Positions 32,412 to 41,727 of a stretch of 64,000 nucleotides of DNA are shown in pieces. Under the pieces are notes generated by a model. That model was not told the DNA's origin. It searched no databases and was given only the letters and a program-made list of their open reading frames with translations. The position numbers and the translations under genes are program-made. Position 1 is the stretch's first letter, and every line of letters starts with the position of its first letter. Origin of the DNA: Agromyces cerinus (GTDB taxonomy: Bacteria; Actinomycetota; Actinomycetes; Actinomycetales; Microbacteriaceae); NCBI RefSeq assembly GCF_016907835.1, contig NZ_JAFBCT010000001.1:434001-498000 (forward strand). Reading direction: 5' to 3'.

Positions 32412-33686
32412 TTGGCCGAGTCCGTTTTCAATGCGCCGCTTTCCGAAGTCGACCCCGAGATCGCCGAAGTTCTCGAGCTCGAACTCGGTCGCCAGCGCGA
32501 CTACCTCGAGATGATCGCGAGCGAGAACTTCGTTCCCGTCTCCGTGCTGCAGTCGCAGGGCAGTGTGCTCACCAACAAGTACGCCGAGGGCTACCCCGGT
32601 CGCCGCTACTACGGCGGCTGCGAGTACGTCGATGTCGCCGAGTCGCTCGCGATCGAGCGGGCGAAGTCGCTCTTCGGCGCCGAGTACGCCAACGTGCAGC
32701 CGCACTCGGGTGCGACCGCGAACGCGGCCGTGCTCTCCGCGATCGCCACCCCGGGCGACACCATCCTCGGCCTCGAGCTCGCGCACGGCGGCCACCTCAC
32801 GCACGGCATGAAGCTGAACTTCTCGGGCAAGCTCTACAACGCCGTCTCGTACGGCGTCGACCCCGAGACCTTCCTCGTCGACATGAACGTCGTGCGCGAC
32901 AAGGCCCTCGAGCACAAGCCGCAGGTCATCATCGCCGGCTGGTCGGCCTACCCCCGTCACCTCGACTTCGCCGCGTTCCGCGCGATCGCCGACGAGGTCG
33001 GCGCGAAGCTCTGGGTCGACATGGCGCACTTCGCCGGCCTCGTGGCCGCCGGCCTGCACCCGAGCCCCGTGCCCTACGCCGACGTCGTCTCGTCGACCGT
33101 GCACAAGACGATCGGCGGCCCCCGCTCGGGCTTCATCGTCTCGCGCGACATGGAGCTCGCGAAGAAGCTCAACTCCAACGTGTTCCCGGGCCAGCAGGGC
33201 GGCCCGCTCATGCACGTCATCGCGGCGAAGGCCACGGCCTTCAAGATCGCGGCGTCCGAGGAGTTCAAGAACCGTCAGGAGCGCACCATCCGGGGCGCGC
33301 AGATCCTCGCGGCCCGCCTCACGGCCGACGACTCGCGTGCAGCGGGCGTCGACGTGCTGACGGGCGGCACCGACGTGCACCTGGTGCTCGCCGACCTCCG
33401 CAACTCGAAGATCGACGGCCAGCAGGCCGAAGACCTCCTGCACGCGGCGCTCATCACCGTGAACCGCAACTCGGTGCCGTTCGACCCGCGCCCGCCGATG
33501 GTCACCTCGGGCCTGCGCATCGGCACGCCCGCGCTCGCGACCCGCGGTTTCGGCGACGCCGAGTTCACCGAGGTCGCCGACATCATCGCGCTCGCGCTCC
33601 AGGGCGAAGCGGATGTCGCGTCGCTCCGTTCGCGCGTCGAAGCCCTCACGGCGGCGTTCCCGCTGTACCCGGGCCTCGCGCAGTAG
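32412..33686 (+). CDS. glyA: Serine hydroxymethyltransferase
   Basis: A 424-residue PLP enzyme that makes glycine and 5,10-methylene-THF from serine and THF. Visible: [25 protein letters not shown], the Schiff-base Lys at about residue 232 in [14 protein letters not shown], and [16 protein letters not shown] start at 32412, six bases after AAGGAG, gives the family N-terminus ([16 protein letters not shown]); an ATG at 32397 would add MKEPV but overlaps the ribosome-binding site. Controlled by the ZTP riboswitch and followed by folD 8 bases later. Confidence 0.96.
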   Translation: MAESVFNAPLSEVDPEIAEVLELELGRQRDYLEMIASENFVPVSVLQSQGSVLTNKYAEGYPGRRYYGGCEYVDVAESLAIERAKSLFGAEYANVQPHSGATANAAVLSAIATPGDTILGLELAHGGHLTHGMKLNFSGKLYNAVSYGVDPETFLVDMNVVRDKALEHKPQVIIAGWSAYPRHLDFAAFRAIADEVGAKLWVDMAHFAGLVAAGLHPSPVPYADVVSSTVHKTIGGPRSGFIVSRDMELAKKLNSNVFPGQQGGPLMHVIAAKATAFKIAASEEFKNRQERTIRGAQILAARLTADDSRAAGVDVLTGGTDVHLVLADLRNSKIDGQQAEDLLHAALITVNRNSVPFDPRPPMVTSGLRIGTPALATRGFGDAEFTEVADIIALALQGEADVASLRSRVEALTAAFPLYPGLAQ

Positions 33687-33694
33687 GGAATCCC

Positions 33695-34579
33695 ATGACC
33701 GCGATCACCCTCGACGGCGTCGCCACCGCGGCGGCCGTCAAGTCCGAACTCGCCTCGCGCATCCAGCTGCTGAAGGCGCACGGCGTCGTGCCGGGCCTCG
33801 GCACGCTCCTCGTGGGCGACGACCCGGGTTCGCGGTCGTACGTCGCGGGCAAGCACCGCGATTGCGCCGAGGTGGGCATCGAGTCGATCCGCATCGACCT
33901 GCCCGCCTCGGCCACCACGGCCGATGTGCGCGCCGCGATCCGCGACCTCAACACCGCATCTCAGGTCACCGGCTACATCGTGCAGCTGCCGTTGCCCGCG
34001 GGCCACGACGAGAACGCGATGCTCGAACTCATCGACCCCGACAAGGACGCCGACGGACTGCACCCGACGAACCTCGGCCGGCTCGTGCTCGGCATCGAGG
34101 GCGAACTGCAGTCGCCGCTGCCGTGCACGCCTGCCGGCATCGTCGAGATGCTGCGCCGCTACGACGTGCCGATCCGGGGGCGTCACGTCACGGTCATCGG
34201 TCGAGGTCTCACGGTCGGCCGCCCGCTCGGCCTGCTGTTCACCCGCAAGGGCCTCGACGCCACCGTCACGCTCACGCACTCGCGCACCGAGGATCTCGCT
34301 GCCGAGGTGCGCCGTGCCGACATCGTCGTGGCCGCCGTCGGCGTGCCGCACCTCGTGCAGGCCGACTGGATCAAGCCCGGCGCCGCCGTGCTCGACGTCG
34401 GCATCACGCGCGTGCAAGACGAGGACACGGGCAAGGGCAAGCTCACGGGCGATGTCGACCCGGCCGTCGCCGAGGTCGCCGGCCACCTGTCGCCGAACCC
34501 GGGCGGCGTCGGCCCGATGACCCGCGCGATGCTGCTCGCGAACGTCGTCAAGGCCGCCGAGCAGCGACTGCACCGCTGA
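33695..34579 (+). CDS. folD: Bifunctional methylene-THF dehydrogenase / methenyl-THF cyclohydrolase
   Basis: A 294-residue enzyme that converts 5,10-methylene-THF to 10-formyl-THF in two steps with NADP+. Conserved: [17 protein letters not shown] (catalytic Tyr/Lys), [35 protein letters not shown], the dinucleotide loop [11 protein letters not shown] and the C-terminal [18 protein letters not shown] 33695 follows TAGGGA. Co-transcribed with glyA under the ZTP riboswitch. A 17-bp piece of its 3' end recurs 780 bases downstream. Confidence 0.96.
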   Translation: MTAITLDGVATAAAVKSELASRIQLLKAHGVVPGLGTLLVGDDPGSRSYVAGKHRDCAEVGIESIRIDLPASATTADVRAAIRDLNTASQVTGYIVQLPLPAGHDENAMLELIDPDKDADGLHPTNLGRLVLGIEGELQSPLPCTPAGIVEMLRRYDVPIRGRHVTVIGRGLTVGRPLGLLFTRKGLDATVTLTHSRTEDLAAEVRRADIVVAAVGVPHLVQADWIKPGAAVLDVGITRVQDEDTGKGKLTGDVDPAVAEVAGHLSPNPGGVGPMTRAMLLANVVKAAEQRLHR

Positions 34580-34611
34580 TCTGCACGTAGTTCCTGTCAA
34601 GCAGGCAGGGT

Positions 34612-34647
34612 GAGGCGCCGTCCGGGCTTGGTTCTGGGCGGCGCCTC
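34612..34647 (+). terminator. Terminator after glyA-folD
   Basis: Nine-bp perfect stem (GAGGCGCCG, 34612-34620, with 34639-34647) and an 18-base loop, 33 bases after the folD stop. No T-run. Confidence 0.65.
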
Positions 34648-34698
34648 TCGCGAGCCGTGCGACGGCATGCGGTGGGGACGATCGGAAGAGTCTGGTTG

Positions 34699-35187
34699 CT
34701 ACTTGGCAGCGATTCCGAAGCCTCCATCGTTCCAAGCCGCAACGAGTTCCCCTTCGCGCGGCAACTCGAGGTGACTGCAGCCGCTGACTCGTCCCCCGAC
34801 TGTGCCGCGCCAGTAGCAGACGACGTACTCGCCGGGCGAGGCGATGATTCGGAAATCGCCATCCTCCTCGATCAGAGAAGTCGTGCCGCCGAGCTGTGAG
34901 ACGTCTGCCTCGCTCAGCTTCGTCGCCACGTTTCCCCACTGATCGGGGTCGGTGATCGGCTCCTCTCCCGTGACCTCCCAGAACGGCCCGTCCATGACCT
35001 CGATCGGGAGGACGGCCAGCCCGCCGCCACCGATTGCATAGTCGGGCAATCCGGTGTCGTCGATGCCGATCATCCGCCCGACCAACCCGCCGGAACCGGC
35101 AGGGGTCGGACCGCACGCTGCGAGCAGACCCAGCACGAGCGCTGTCGCGACGCCCGCGATGGCTGCACGGCCAATGGGACGAATCAC
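34699..35187 (-). CDS. Predicted lipoprotein in a lower-G+C segment
   Basis: A 162-residue protein with an export signal and lipobox LLAAC (Cys25 region, AALVLGLLAACGPTP), then a domain with four further regions of charged residues and two Cys (VVCYWRGTVGGRVSGCSHLE) that may be paired. No recognised family. The GTG at 35187 follows GGAAAGGA. Third-position G+C is clearly lower than in its neighbours, and the gene is flanked by 17-bp direct repeats of the folD end, so recent acquisition is likely. Confidence 0.65.
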   Translation of the reverse strand: MIRPIGRAAIAGVATALVLGLLAACGPTPAGSGGLVGRMIGIDDTGLPDYAIGGGGLAVLPIEVMDGPFWEVTGEEPITDPDQWGNVATKLSEADVSQLGGTTSLIEEDGDFRIIASPGEYVVCYWRGTVGGRVSGCSHLELPREGELVAAWNDGGFGIAAK

Positions 35188-35429
35188 TGGTTCCGTCCTT
35201 TCCGGGCTCTTCGAGACAGGCCGAGACAGTCCCGCGATCACAGCAGTATCGATTGGCACGCGCAGCGGTCTGGTCGCACTGCCGACGGTAGTGTCCGCGT
35301 CACGATCGAAGGCACCCCCGGTTCAGGGGGGAGAGCGGCGCAGCGACTGCACCGCTCGTCGACCTGCCGGTCGCCCGGTGTTCACCGCGCGTGCACCGGG
35401 CGGCCGTCTGGCGCGCGTAGCTTCGCGCC

Positions 35430-36869
35430 ATGGCCAGGGTCGAACTCGTCGAAGCGCTGCGCGCCGTCGCCTCGTCCGCAAGCGGGTCGTCGACGCTGGT
35501 CGACGGCCGCGAGGTGGGCTCCAGCACTGATCGAGCGGATGCCACGGTCTCGCGTGCGACCGCGATCATCCCGGCCCGGGGCGGCTCGGTCGGGTTGCCC
35601 GGCAAGAACCTCGCCCGCGTCGGCGGGGTGCCGCTCATCGCGAGGGCCGTCCGCGCCGCGCTCGCCGCGGATCGTATCGACCGGGTCGTCGTGACGACCG
35701 ACGACGACGCGATCGCCGACGCCGCTCGAGTCGCTGGTGCCACGGTCGTCGATCGGCCCGTCGAGCTCGCGGGATCCATGGCGTCGAGCGAGTCGGCACT
35801 GCTGCACGCGCTCGACGAGCTCGAACTCCGCGATGCGCTGGGCCTGCTCGCACCGCAGCCGCGCGGCGGCGTCGCCGAGGTCGGCGACCGCAGCGACGAA
35901 CGCGAACGCGCCGTCACGGTGTTCATCCAGGCCACCTCGCCCTTCATCGACCCGGCTGATCTCGACGCCGCGATCGAACGCGTCGCCACCGGCGAGCGCG
36001 ACGTCGTGTTCTCGGGTGCGCCGACCCACGCGTTCCTCTGGCGCGAAAACGTCGACGCGGGCTCCGTGGTCGGGGTGAACCACGAGGCATCCCGCCGCCT
36101 CCGTCGTCAGGACCGCGAGCCCGAGTACCTCGAGACCGGGGCGTTCTACGTCTTCGCGACCGACGGGTTCCGCGGGGCAGGGCACCGGTTCTTCGGTCGC
36201 ATCGGCGTCCAGCAGGTCGCCGCCGACCACGCCGTCGAGATCGACGAACTCGCCGACCTCGAGCGGGCGAGAGCACTCGCGCCCGGCATCGATCGTGCGC
36301 TCGCGGCATCCGCTCGCTCAGGCTGGATGCATGGAGCGCACAGCGCGCTCGCCCCGCACATCGACGTCGACGCGCTGGTAACCGACTTCGACGGCGTGCA
36401 CACCGACGACACCGTCATGGTCGACCAGCTCGGCCGCGAGTCGGTGCGGGTGAGCCGCAGCGACGGCGCCGGCATCGCGCGGCTCCGCAGAGCCGGCATC
36501 CCGGTGCTGATCCTGTCGGCCGAGCAGAACCCGGTCGTCGGGCGCCGCGCCGAGAAGCTCGGGGTCGAATGCGCGCAGGGCGTGGAGGAGAAGGGCGCGG
36601 TGCTGCGCGAGTGGGCGGAGCGCCGCGGCATCCGCCTCGATCGCATCGCGTACCTCGGCAACGACCGCGGCGACCTGCCGGCCCTCGAGCTCGTCGGCTG
36701 GCCCATCGCCGTGCCGGATGCCGCTCCCGAGGCGCTCGACGCAGCGCGTCACGTGCTCACCAGCACGGGCGGCCACGGAGCCGTGCGCGAACTCGCCGAC
36801 CTGATCCTCGCCGCGCGCCACACCGCCGCGGCGAACGACGACCCCGATCCCGCCACCGCGCGATCCTGA
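35430..36869 (+). CDS. Acylneuraminate cytidylyltransferase fused to HAD (KdsC-like) phosphatase
   Basis: A 479-residue fusion. The N-terminal NeuA-type domain activates a nonulosonic acid with CTP: IPARGGSVGLPGKN at 47-60, then VVVTTDDDAIADAA and QATSPFIDPADL. The C-terminal HAD domain (about 312-455) has the nucleophile motif TDFDGVHTDD (Asp319/Asp321), LSAEQNPVV and LGNDRGDLPALE, as in KdsC-type 9-phosphate phosphatases, so activation and dephosphorylation are in one chain. An unusual 40-residue N-terminal extension precedes the first motif. First gene of a three-gene cassette with neuB. Confidence 0.85.
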   Translation: MARVELVEALRAVASSASGSSTLVDGREVGSSTDRADATVSRATAIIPARGGSVGLPGKNLARVGGVPLIARAVRAALAADRIDRVVVTTDDDAIADAARVAGATVVDRPVELAGSMASSESALLHALDELELRDALGLLAPQPRGGVAEVGDRSDERERAVTVFIQATSPFIDPADLDAAIERVATGERDVVFSGAPTHAFLWRENVDAGSVVGVNHEASRRLRRQDREPEYLETGAFYVFATDGFRGAGHRFFGRIGVQQVAADHAVEIDELADLERARALAPGIDRALAASARSGWMHGAHSALAPHIDVDALVTDFDGVHTDDTVMVDQLGRESVRVSRSDGAGIARLRRAGIPVLILSAEQNPVVGRRAEKLGVECAQGVEEKGAVLREWAERRGIRLDRIAYLGNDRGDLPALELVGWPIAVPDAAPEALDAARHVLTSTGGHGAVRELADLILAARHTAAANDDPDPATARS

Positions 36870-36883
36870 ATGAGGGAGTGAAC

Positions 36884-37759
36884 ATGTCTGTGCGCATCGG
36901 TCGATCGGACGTCGGCAGCGAGTACCCGGTCTACGTCATCGGCGAGATCGGCCTGAACCACAACGGCGACGTCGAGATCGCCAAGCGCCTCATCGACGTC
37001 GCGGTGGAGGCGGGCGCGCAGGCCGTGAAGTTCCAGAAGCGCACCCCCGAGATCGCGACCCCCGAGCATATGCGCGACGTGCCGCGCGAGACCCCGTGGG
37101 GCACGATGAGCTACCTCGACTACCGGCGCCGTGTCGAGTTCGGCGAGCCCGAGTACCTCGAGATCGCCACGTATGCGCTGCGCGCCGGCATCGACTGGTT
37201 CGCGTCGCCGTGGGACGTGCCGTCGGTCGAGTTCCTCGAGGGCCTCGACGTGGTCGCGCACAAGGTCGCCTCCGCCTCGGTCACCGACCTGGCGCTGCTC
37301 GACGCGATCGCGCGCACGGGCAAGCCGGTGATCCTCTCGACGGGCATGTCGACGCTCGAGGAGATCGACCGGGCGGTCGAGGTGCTCGGCACCGATCGCC
37401 TCGTCATCATGCACGCGACCTCGAGCTACCCGATGCCGCCCGAGGAGGCGAACCTCCGCACGATCGAGACGCTGCGCGGCCGCTACCTCGGCGTGCCGAT
37501 CGGCTACTCGGGTCATGAGCGCGGCCTGCAGATCTCGCTCGCCGCGGTCACCCTCGGCGCCGTCGCCGTCGAGCGCCACATCACGCTCGACCGGGCGATG
37601 TGGGGTTCCGACCAGGCGGCCTCGCTCGAGCCGACCGGCTTCGAGCACCTCGTGCGCGACATCCGCGTGATCGGCGAGGCGATGGGCGACGGCGTGAAGC
37701 GCGTGTTCCCCGGCGAGGAGGCGCCGCGCGCGAAGCTGCGCCGGGTTCCCGCGCTGTGA
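36884..37759 (+). CDS. neuB: N-acetylneuraminate (nonulosonate) synthase
   Basis: A 291-residue TIM-barrel synthase that condenses PEP with an N-acylated six-carbon sugar to make a nonulosonic acid. Marks: IGEIGLNHNGDVEIAKRLID, AVKFQKRTPE, WFASPWD, KVASASVTDLALL, LSTGMSTLEEID and GYSGHERG with a following VERHITLDRAMWGSDQ. The C-terminal SAF/antifreeze domain found in most NeuB proteins (about 345 residues) is missing, which is unusual because that domain helps bind the substrate in the dimer. ATG 36884 follows GAGGGAG; it overlaps the next gene (GTGA). Confidence 0.88.
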   Translation: MSVRIGRSDVGSEYPVYVIGEIGLNHNGDVEIAKRLIDVAVEAGAQAVKFQKRTPEIATPEHMRDVPRETPWGTMSYLDYRRRVEFGEPEYLEIATYALRAGIDWFASPWDVPSVEFLEGLDVVAHKVASASVTDLALLDAIARTGKPVILSTGMSTLEEIDRAVEVLGTDRLVIMHATSSYPMPPEEANLRTIETLRGRYLGVPIGYSGHERGLQISLAAVTLGAVAVERHITLDRAMWGSDQAASLEPTGFEHLVRDIRVIGEAMGDGVKRVFPGEEAPRAKLRRVPAL

Positions 37760-39114
37760 GCCACGGCCATCACGCGGGTGGCGCGGGCGCTGCAGGCGCT
37801 GCGGATGCCGCGGGCGCGCCGCCCTCGACCGGTCGCCGACTTCTCGTGGTCGCCGATTCCGACTCCTACGTGAAGTGGGGCGCGGCCTTCGCGTCGCGAC
37901 TGCCCGTCGGCTGGAGCGCCGAGCTCGTCGTGCTGCAGACGACCGTGCATCCGAGTGCTCGGCAGTTGCGCGCGGCACTCGCCGGCACGGCGTTCACCGC
38001 AGCGGCCGTGCCCACGATCCGCCTCGACGAGCTGCCCGAGCGGCTCGCCGGGCACCGCCCCGATGCCGTGCTGCTCGCGCTGCGCGGCCCGCTCGTGCGG
38101 GTGGTCGCACCGATCGCGGCCCGCGCGCCGGGCCGCCCGGTGCTCGTGAGCGGCTTCCCCGGCCTGACGATCCCGGCCGAGCCCAAGGCGATCGTGTACC
38201 GCGAGCAGGTCGACCTCATCGTGCTGCACAGCCGGCACGAGGTGCGCGCGTTCCGCGCGAACGCGGTCGAACTCGGCATCGCGATCGACTTCGGGCTCGC
38301 GACGCTCGCCTTCCTGCAGGGCGGCAGGGCGGCGGATGCCCCGGCGGCCGCGCGGGGCTCCGACCTCGTCTTCGCGGCGCAGGCCAAGGTACCCGCCGAA
38401 CGCGATGACCGGGTGCGGTTGCTCGGGTGGCTCGCCGACGCCGCGGCCCGGCGCCCCTCACGACGCGTCGTCGTCAAGGTGCGGGCGCGTCGCGGTGAGG
38501 CGCAGACCCATGCCGAGGCCTTCGACTACGCCGAGCTGCTCGACGACCTCGACGTGCGCCGGGCCCTCGGCGGATCGCTGCCGCCGAATCTCGTCGTCGA
38601 AGACGGGCCGATGGCGGAGCACCTCGCCCACGCCGCCGGACTCGTGACCGTGAGCTCGACGGCGGCGCTCGAAGCGGTTGCGTCGGGCCTGCCGACCCTG
38701 CTGATCGACGAGTTCGGCGTCACGCCGAAGCTCATCAACACGGTCTTCGAGGGCAGCGGGCTGTTCGGCGGGGCCGATGCGCTCGCCGACTGGGAGCTGC
38801 GACACCCCGCAGACGAGTGGCTCGCCGAGAACTACTTCCACGGCCACGAGCACGACGATTGGGCCGCGCAGCTCGAGGTGCTGCTCGACCGACGGGCCGC
38901 GGGCGCGCTGCCGCCGCGGAGGCGCGCGCACAACCTCTCGGGCGGCGCGCTGCGGCGCGCCTTCGAACGCAAGCGCATGCTCGGCGAGCACGACCGTTCG
39001 CTCACGGGAGCCGCCGCGATGGTCGTGGCGATCCCGACCCGTTGGGTCGTGCGGCGCGCTCGGCGCGTGCGTGCCCGTCTGGCCGCACCTCGGGCGGGTG
39101 CGATCGAGGCCTGA
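37756..39114 (+). CDS. Putative nonulosonate glycosyltransferase (DUF6716-like)
   Basis: A 452-residue, probably cytoplasmic or peripheral protein. After a Gly/Ala/His-rich start it has a Rossmann-like opening (RRLLVVADSDSYVKWGAAFASRL), later VSGFPGLTIPAEPKAIVYREQVDLIVLHS and, in the second half, LVTVSSTAALEAVASGLPTLLIDEFGVT, a donor-site-like pattern as in GT-B/CDP-sugar transferases. The Arg-rich C-terminus could bind the membrane. It overlaps neuB, so a role in transferring the CMP-nonulosonic acid to a glycan is the simplest reading; not demonstrated by motif alone. Confidence 0.6.
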   Translation: MSHGHHAGGAGAAGAADAAGAPPSTGRRLLVVADSDSYVKWGAAFASRLPVGWSAELVVLQTTVHPSARQLRAALAGTAFTAAAVPTIRLDELPERLAGHRPDAVLLALRGPLVRVVAPIAARAPGRPVLVSGFPGLTIPAEPKAIVYREQVDLIVLHSRHEVRAFRANAVELGIAIDFGLATLAFLQGGRAADAPAAARGSDLVFAAQAKVPAERDDRVRLLGWLADAAARRPSRRVVVKVRARRGEAQTHAEAFDYAELLDDLDVRRALGGSLPPNLVVEDGPMAEHLAHAAGLVTVSSTAALEAVASGLPTLLIDEFGVTPKLINTVFEGSGLFGGADALADWELRHPADEWLAENYFHGHEHDDWAAQLEVLLDRRAAGALPPRRRAHNLSGGALRRAFERKRMLGEHDRSLTGAAAMVVAIPTRWVVRRARRVRARLAAPRAGAIEA

Positions 39115-39176
39115 CGAACACGACCGGCTCGTCGTGACGCGGCTGAGCGCCGCACCGAGCGAGGCGGTCGAGCTGC

Positions 39177-39713
39177 TCAGTCGACCGGCGCCGAGTGCTC
39201 CTCGACGTGGATCAGGTAGGCGGCGCCGTTGCGCTGGATGCCGGCGCGCTCGATGTCGCTGAGCTCGCGGCGCACCTTGGCCGGCACCCCGGCGACGAGC
39301 GAGCCCGGCGGCACGACCGTGCCCTCGAGCACCACGGCGCCCGCGGCGACGAGCGAGCCCGCGCCGATCACGGCACCGTTCAACACGGTCGCGTTCATGC
39401 CGACGAGACAGTGGTCTTCGACGGTGCAGCCGTGCAGCACCGCTCCGTGCCCGACCGACACGCCACGACCGACGGTCAGGGGGTAGCCCGCGTCGACGTG
39501 GCAGACGACCGTGTCCTGCAGGTTCGACCCCTCGCCGATGCTGATCGGCTCGGCCTCGGCGCGGAGCACGGCGTTGTACCAGACGCTCGAACCGGCGGCG
39601 AGGCGCACATCGCCGACGATCACGGCCCCTGCGGCGACGAACGCCGTCTCGTCGAGCGCGGGCGCGGCGATGCCGGCGATGGTCAGGACGCGAGCCGAGG
39701 GGTCTGCAGACAT
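39177..39713 (-). CDS. Gamma-carbonic anhydrase family protein (left-handed beta-helix)
   Basis: A 178-residue hexapeptide-repeat protein. Repeats such as AVIVGDV, SVWYNAVLRAE and GAVIGAGSLVAAGAVV build the trimeric beta-helix. The metal His residues are present in VCHVDAGYP and VGHGAVLHGC, as in gamma-carbonic anhydrases and YrdA/PaaY proteins. Activity (CO2 hydration or thioester cleavage) varies in this family. Stands alone, convergent with the preceding cassette and downstream of the APC permease on the same strand. A 15-bp direct repeat (CGGTCGTGCGGCCCG at 39731 and 39769) lies between them. Confidence 0.82.
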   Translation of the reverse strand: MSADPSARVLTIAGIAAPALDETAFVAAGAVIVGDVRLAAGSSVWYNAVLRAEAEPISIGEGSNLQDTVVCHVDAGYPLTVGRGVSVGHGAVLHGCTVEDHCLVGMNATVLNGAVIGAGSLVAAGAVVLEGTVVPPGSLVAGVPAKVRRELSDIERAGIQRNGAAYLIHVEEHSAPVD

Positions 39714-39759
39714 GCGGACAGCCTACGCGCGCCGGTCGTGCGGCCCGAGCCGCCCATGG

Positions 39760-41028
39760 TCAGCGGCCCGGTCGTGCGGCCCGTGCGGACCTGGTGATGA
39801 GACGGTAGGCCGCCCCGACCGCGAGCACCACGAGGCCCGCGACGATCGAGACGGGCGGAAGGGTCGCGACGAGCACGAGGCATCCGATCGCCCCGGCTGC
39901 GGAGAGCGCCCGCGGGACGCGCCGTTCCGACCGCGGTTGGGTGATCGCCGCGAGGTTCGCGACGAGGTAGTACACGAGCACGCCGAACGAGGAGAAGCCG
40001 ATCGCGCCGCGCAGATCGACGGTGGCGACGAGCGCGATGACGACGAGCGCGACGGCGATCTCGGCGACGTGCGGCACGCGGAACCGGGGATGCACGCGGG
40101 CGAGTGGTCGCGGCAGTTCGTTGTCGCGCGCCATCGCGAGGGCGGTGCGCCCGATGCCCGCGAGCAGGGCGAGCAGCGCCCCGAGCGCCGCCACCGCCGC
40201 GCCGAGGCGAACGACGGGTGCGGCCCACTGCCAGCCCGCGGCTTCGACGACGTCGACGAGCGGGGCGACGGATGCCGCGAGCCCCGCCGGCCCGAGGGCG
40301 CCGAGTGCCGCGGCGCCGACGCCGGCGTACACGAGCACCGCGACGGCGAATGCGATGCCGATCGCTCGGGGGATCGTGCGCGAGGGCTCGCGAACCTCCT
40401 CGCCGAGCGTCGCGATGCGCGCGTACCCGGCGAAGGCGAAGAACAGCAATCCGGCGGACTGCAGGATGCCGAGCCAGCCCTGGTCGATCGCCGTGGGGCT
40501 TGATGCACCTCCCGAAGCGTCGCCGAACGTCGCCGTGGCGCCCGCGGCGACGACGAGCGCGAGCACCCCGAGCACTCCGATCACGATGACGGTCGCCACG
40601 CGTGCGGTGCGGGTGATGCCCCGCAGGTCGACGGCGGTGATCGCGACGACGGCGGCGACGGCGAGTGGTCGCTGCCAGTCGGGAGGCGCGAGGTAGGCGG
40701 CGGCGGTCATCGCCATGGCGGCGCAGCTCGCGGTCTTGCCGATGACGAATCCCCAGCCGGCGAGGAACCCGGGCCACTCGCCGAGGCGCTCGCGGCCGTA
40801 GCGGTAGGCGCCGCCCGACTCCGGGTATCGTGCGGCGAGCTGTGCCGTCGAGCCCGCGTTGGCGAGGGCCACGAACGCCGCGATCGCGAGCCCGACCATG
40901 AGCCCGGCGCCCGCGGCCTGAGCAGCGGGGGCGAACACCGCGAAGACGCCGGCGCCGATCATCGCGGCGAGGCCGATCGCGACCGCCTGTCGGAGACCGA
41001 GACGGCGGGCGAGGGAGGGCTGTTCCAC
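39760..41028 (-). CDS. APC family amino acid permease
   Basis: A 422-residue transporter with about 12 spans and the APC opening GLRQAVAIGLAAMIGAGVFAVFAPAAQAAG, where the unwound GAG of helix 1 binds substrate, followed by YPESGGAYRYGRERLGEWPGFLAGW. Probably imports or exchanges an amino acid or amine; substrate not predictable. The GTG at 41028 is preceded by a TAGTGT -10 box with 6 bases between, and no ribosome-binding site, so it may be leaderless. Confidence 0.85.
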   Translation of the reverse strand: MEQPSLARRLGLRQAVAIGLAAMIGAGVFAVFAPAAQAAGAGLMVGLAIAAFVALANAGSTAQLAARYPESGGAYRYGRERLGEWPGFLAGWGFVIGKTASCAAMAMTAAAYLAPPDWQRPLAVAAVVAITAVDLRGITRTARVATVIVIGVLGVLALVVAAGATATFGDASGGASSPTAIDQGWLGILQSAGLLFFAFAGYARIATLGEEVREPSRTIPRAIGIAFAVAVLVYAGVGAAALGALGPAGLAASVAPLVDVVEAAGWQWAAPVVRLGAAVAALGALLALLAGIGRTALAMARDNELPRPLARVHPRFRVPHVAEIAVALVVIALVATVDLRGAIGFSSFGVLVYYLVANLAAITQPRSERRVPRALSAAGAIGCLVLVATLPPVSIVAGLVVLAVGAAYRLITRSARAARPGR

Positions 41029-41103
41029 GCTCGCACACTAGAGCATGCAGGTGACGAGCGGGCAACCTCGCGGCATCACCCTGGGCGCATCGCCGCGGAT
41101 GCG

Positions 41104-41601
41104 TCACATGGTGCCGCGCGCCCACGGGGAGCACGCGTGCTGCTCGATGCAGACGCGGAGCACGACCGCGCGTCCGTCGAGGAGCCCGGTGTCGTCGCCG
41201 AGCTCGATCGTGAGGACGTCGGTCGTGGCCGGGGTGACGAGTCGCATGTCGCGAGGACCCTCGACGACGACCTCGGCGCGCGCGGCATGCCCGTCGTCCG
41301 AACGATCGCCGACGACGAGCAGGTCGCCGCCGGCGACGAGCCCCGCCATGTAGGCGACGCCCTCATTCGCACGGGTGCCCCTGATCTCGGCGGCGACGTC
41401 GAAGGCGCCCTCCCCGACGCGTGCCGCCGCCCGAGCGCGCTCCTGCGGCTGCTCGCCCGCGTCGAGCGCCCGCATCGTGCAGGTGTCGATGCCCGTGGAC
41501 TCGCACGGGTCGTCGAACTGGTGCCGGTCGGGCGTCGGCGCCGAGCCCAGCGCAAGGGTTCCCGCGACGACCGCAGCCGCCCACTGCATGCCGATCCCCA
41601 T
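41104..41601 (-). CDS. Predicted secreted protein, function unknown
   Basis: A 165-residue protein with a short export signal (MQWAAAVVAGTLALGSAPTP) and no lipobox. The mature part has paired cysteines (DPCESTGIDTC near the start; RVCIEQHAC near the end) and beta-rich sequence (AEVVVEGPRDMRLVTPATTDVLTIELG), suggesting a small disulphide-bonded domain. The ATG at 41601 follows GAGGGGG; ATG 41634 would add 11 residues. It lies alone between the APC permease and ybaK. Confidence 0.55.
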   Translation of the reverse strand: MGIGMQWAAAVVAGTLALGSAPTPDRHQFDDPCESTGIDTCTMRALDAGEQPQERARAAARVGEGAFDVAAEIRGTRANEGVAYMAGLVAGGDLLVVGDRSDDGHAARAEVVVEGPRDMRLVTPATTDVLTIELGDDTGLLDGRAVVLRVCIEQHACSPWARGTM

Positions 41602-41727
41602 CCCCGTGCCCCCTCGAATCCCGTGGCGGGCCATCGCGCCGCCGGAGCGAGCGTCTCGCAGGCCGGTTTCATCCGGCTTTCATCGGCGGTCGGCACCGCG
41701 ACGTCACCGATCGCTAGGATCTTCGGC

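Larger units (their letters stand above)
34561..35356. repeat. 17-bp direct repeats (folD 3' end) flanking a small segment
   Basis: GCAGCGACTGCACCGCT occurs at 34561-34577 (last codons of folD) and identically at 35340-35356. Between them lie the folD terminator and one lipoprotein gene of visibly lower G+C. The arrangement looks like insertion or duplication of a small cassette at a gene end, which keeps folD intact. No integrase or transposase is present. Confidence 0.7.

Noticed and set aside
35313-35332. CCCCC-GGTTCA-GGGGG hairpin as a riboswitch for the NeuA gene
   Set aside because: Too small for a riboswitch and with no recognised motif; could be a weak terminator or chance.
39731-39783. 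Attachment site from the CGGTCGTGCGGCCCG direct repeat
   Set aside because: The repeats are only 38 bases apart with no gene between and no recombinase; a simple local duplication is more likely.
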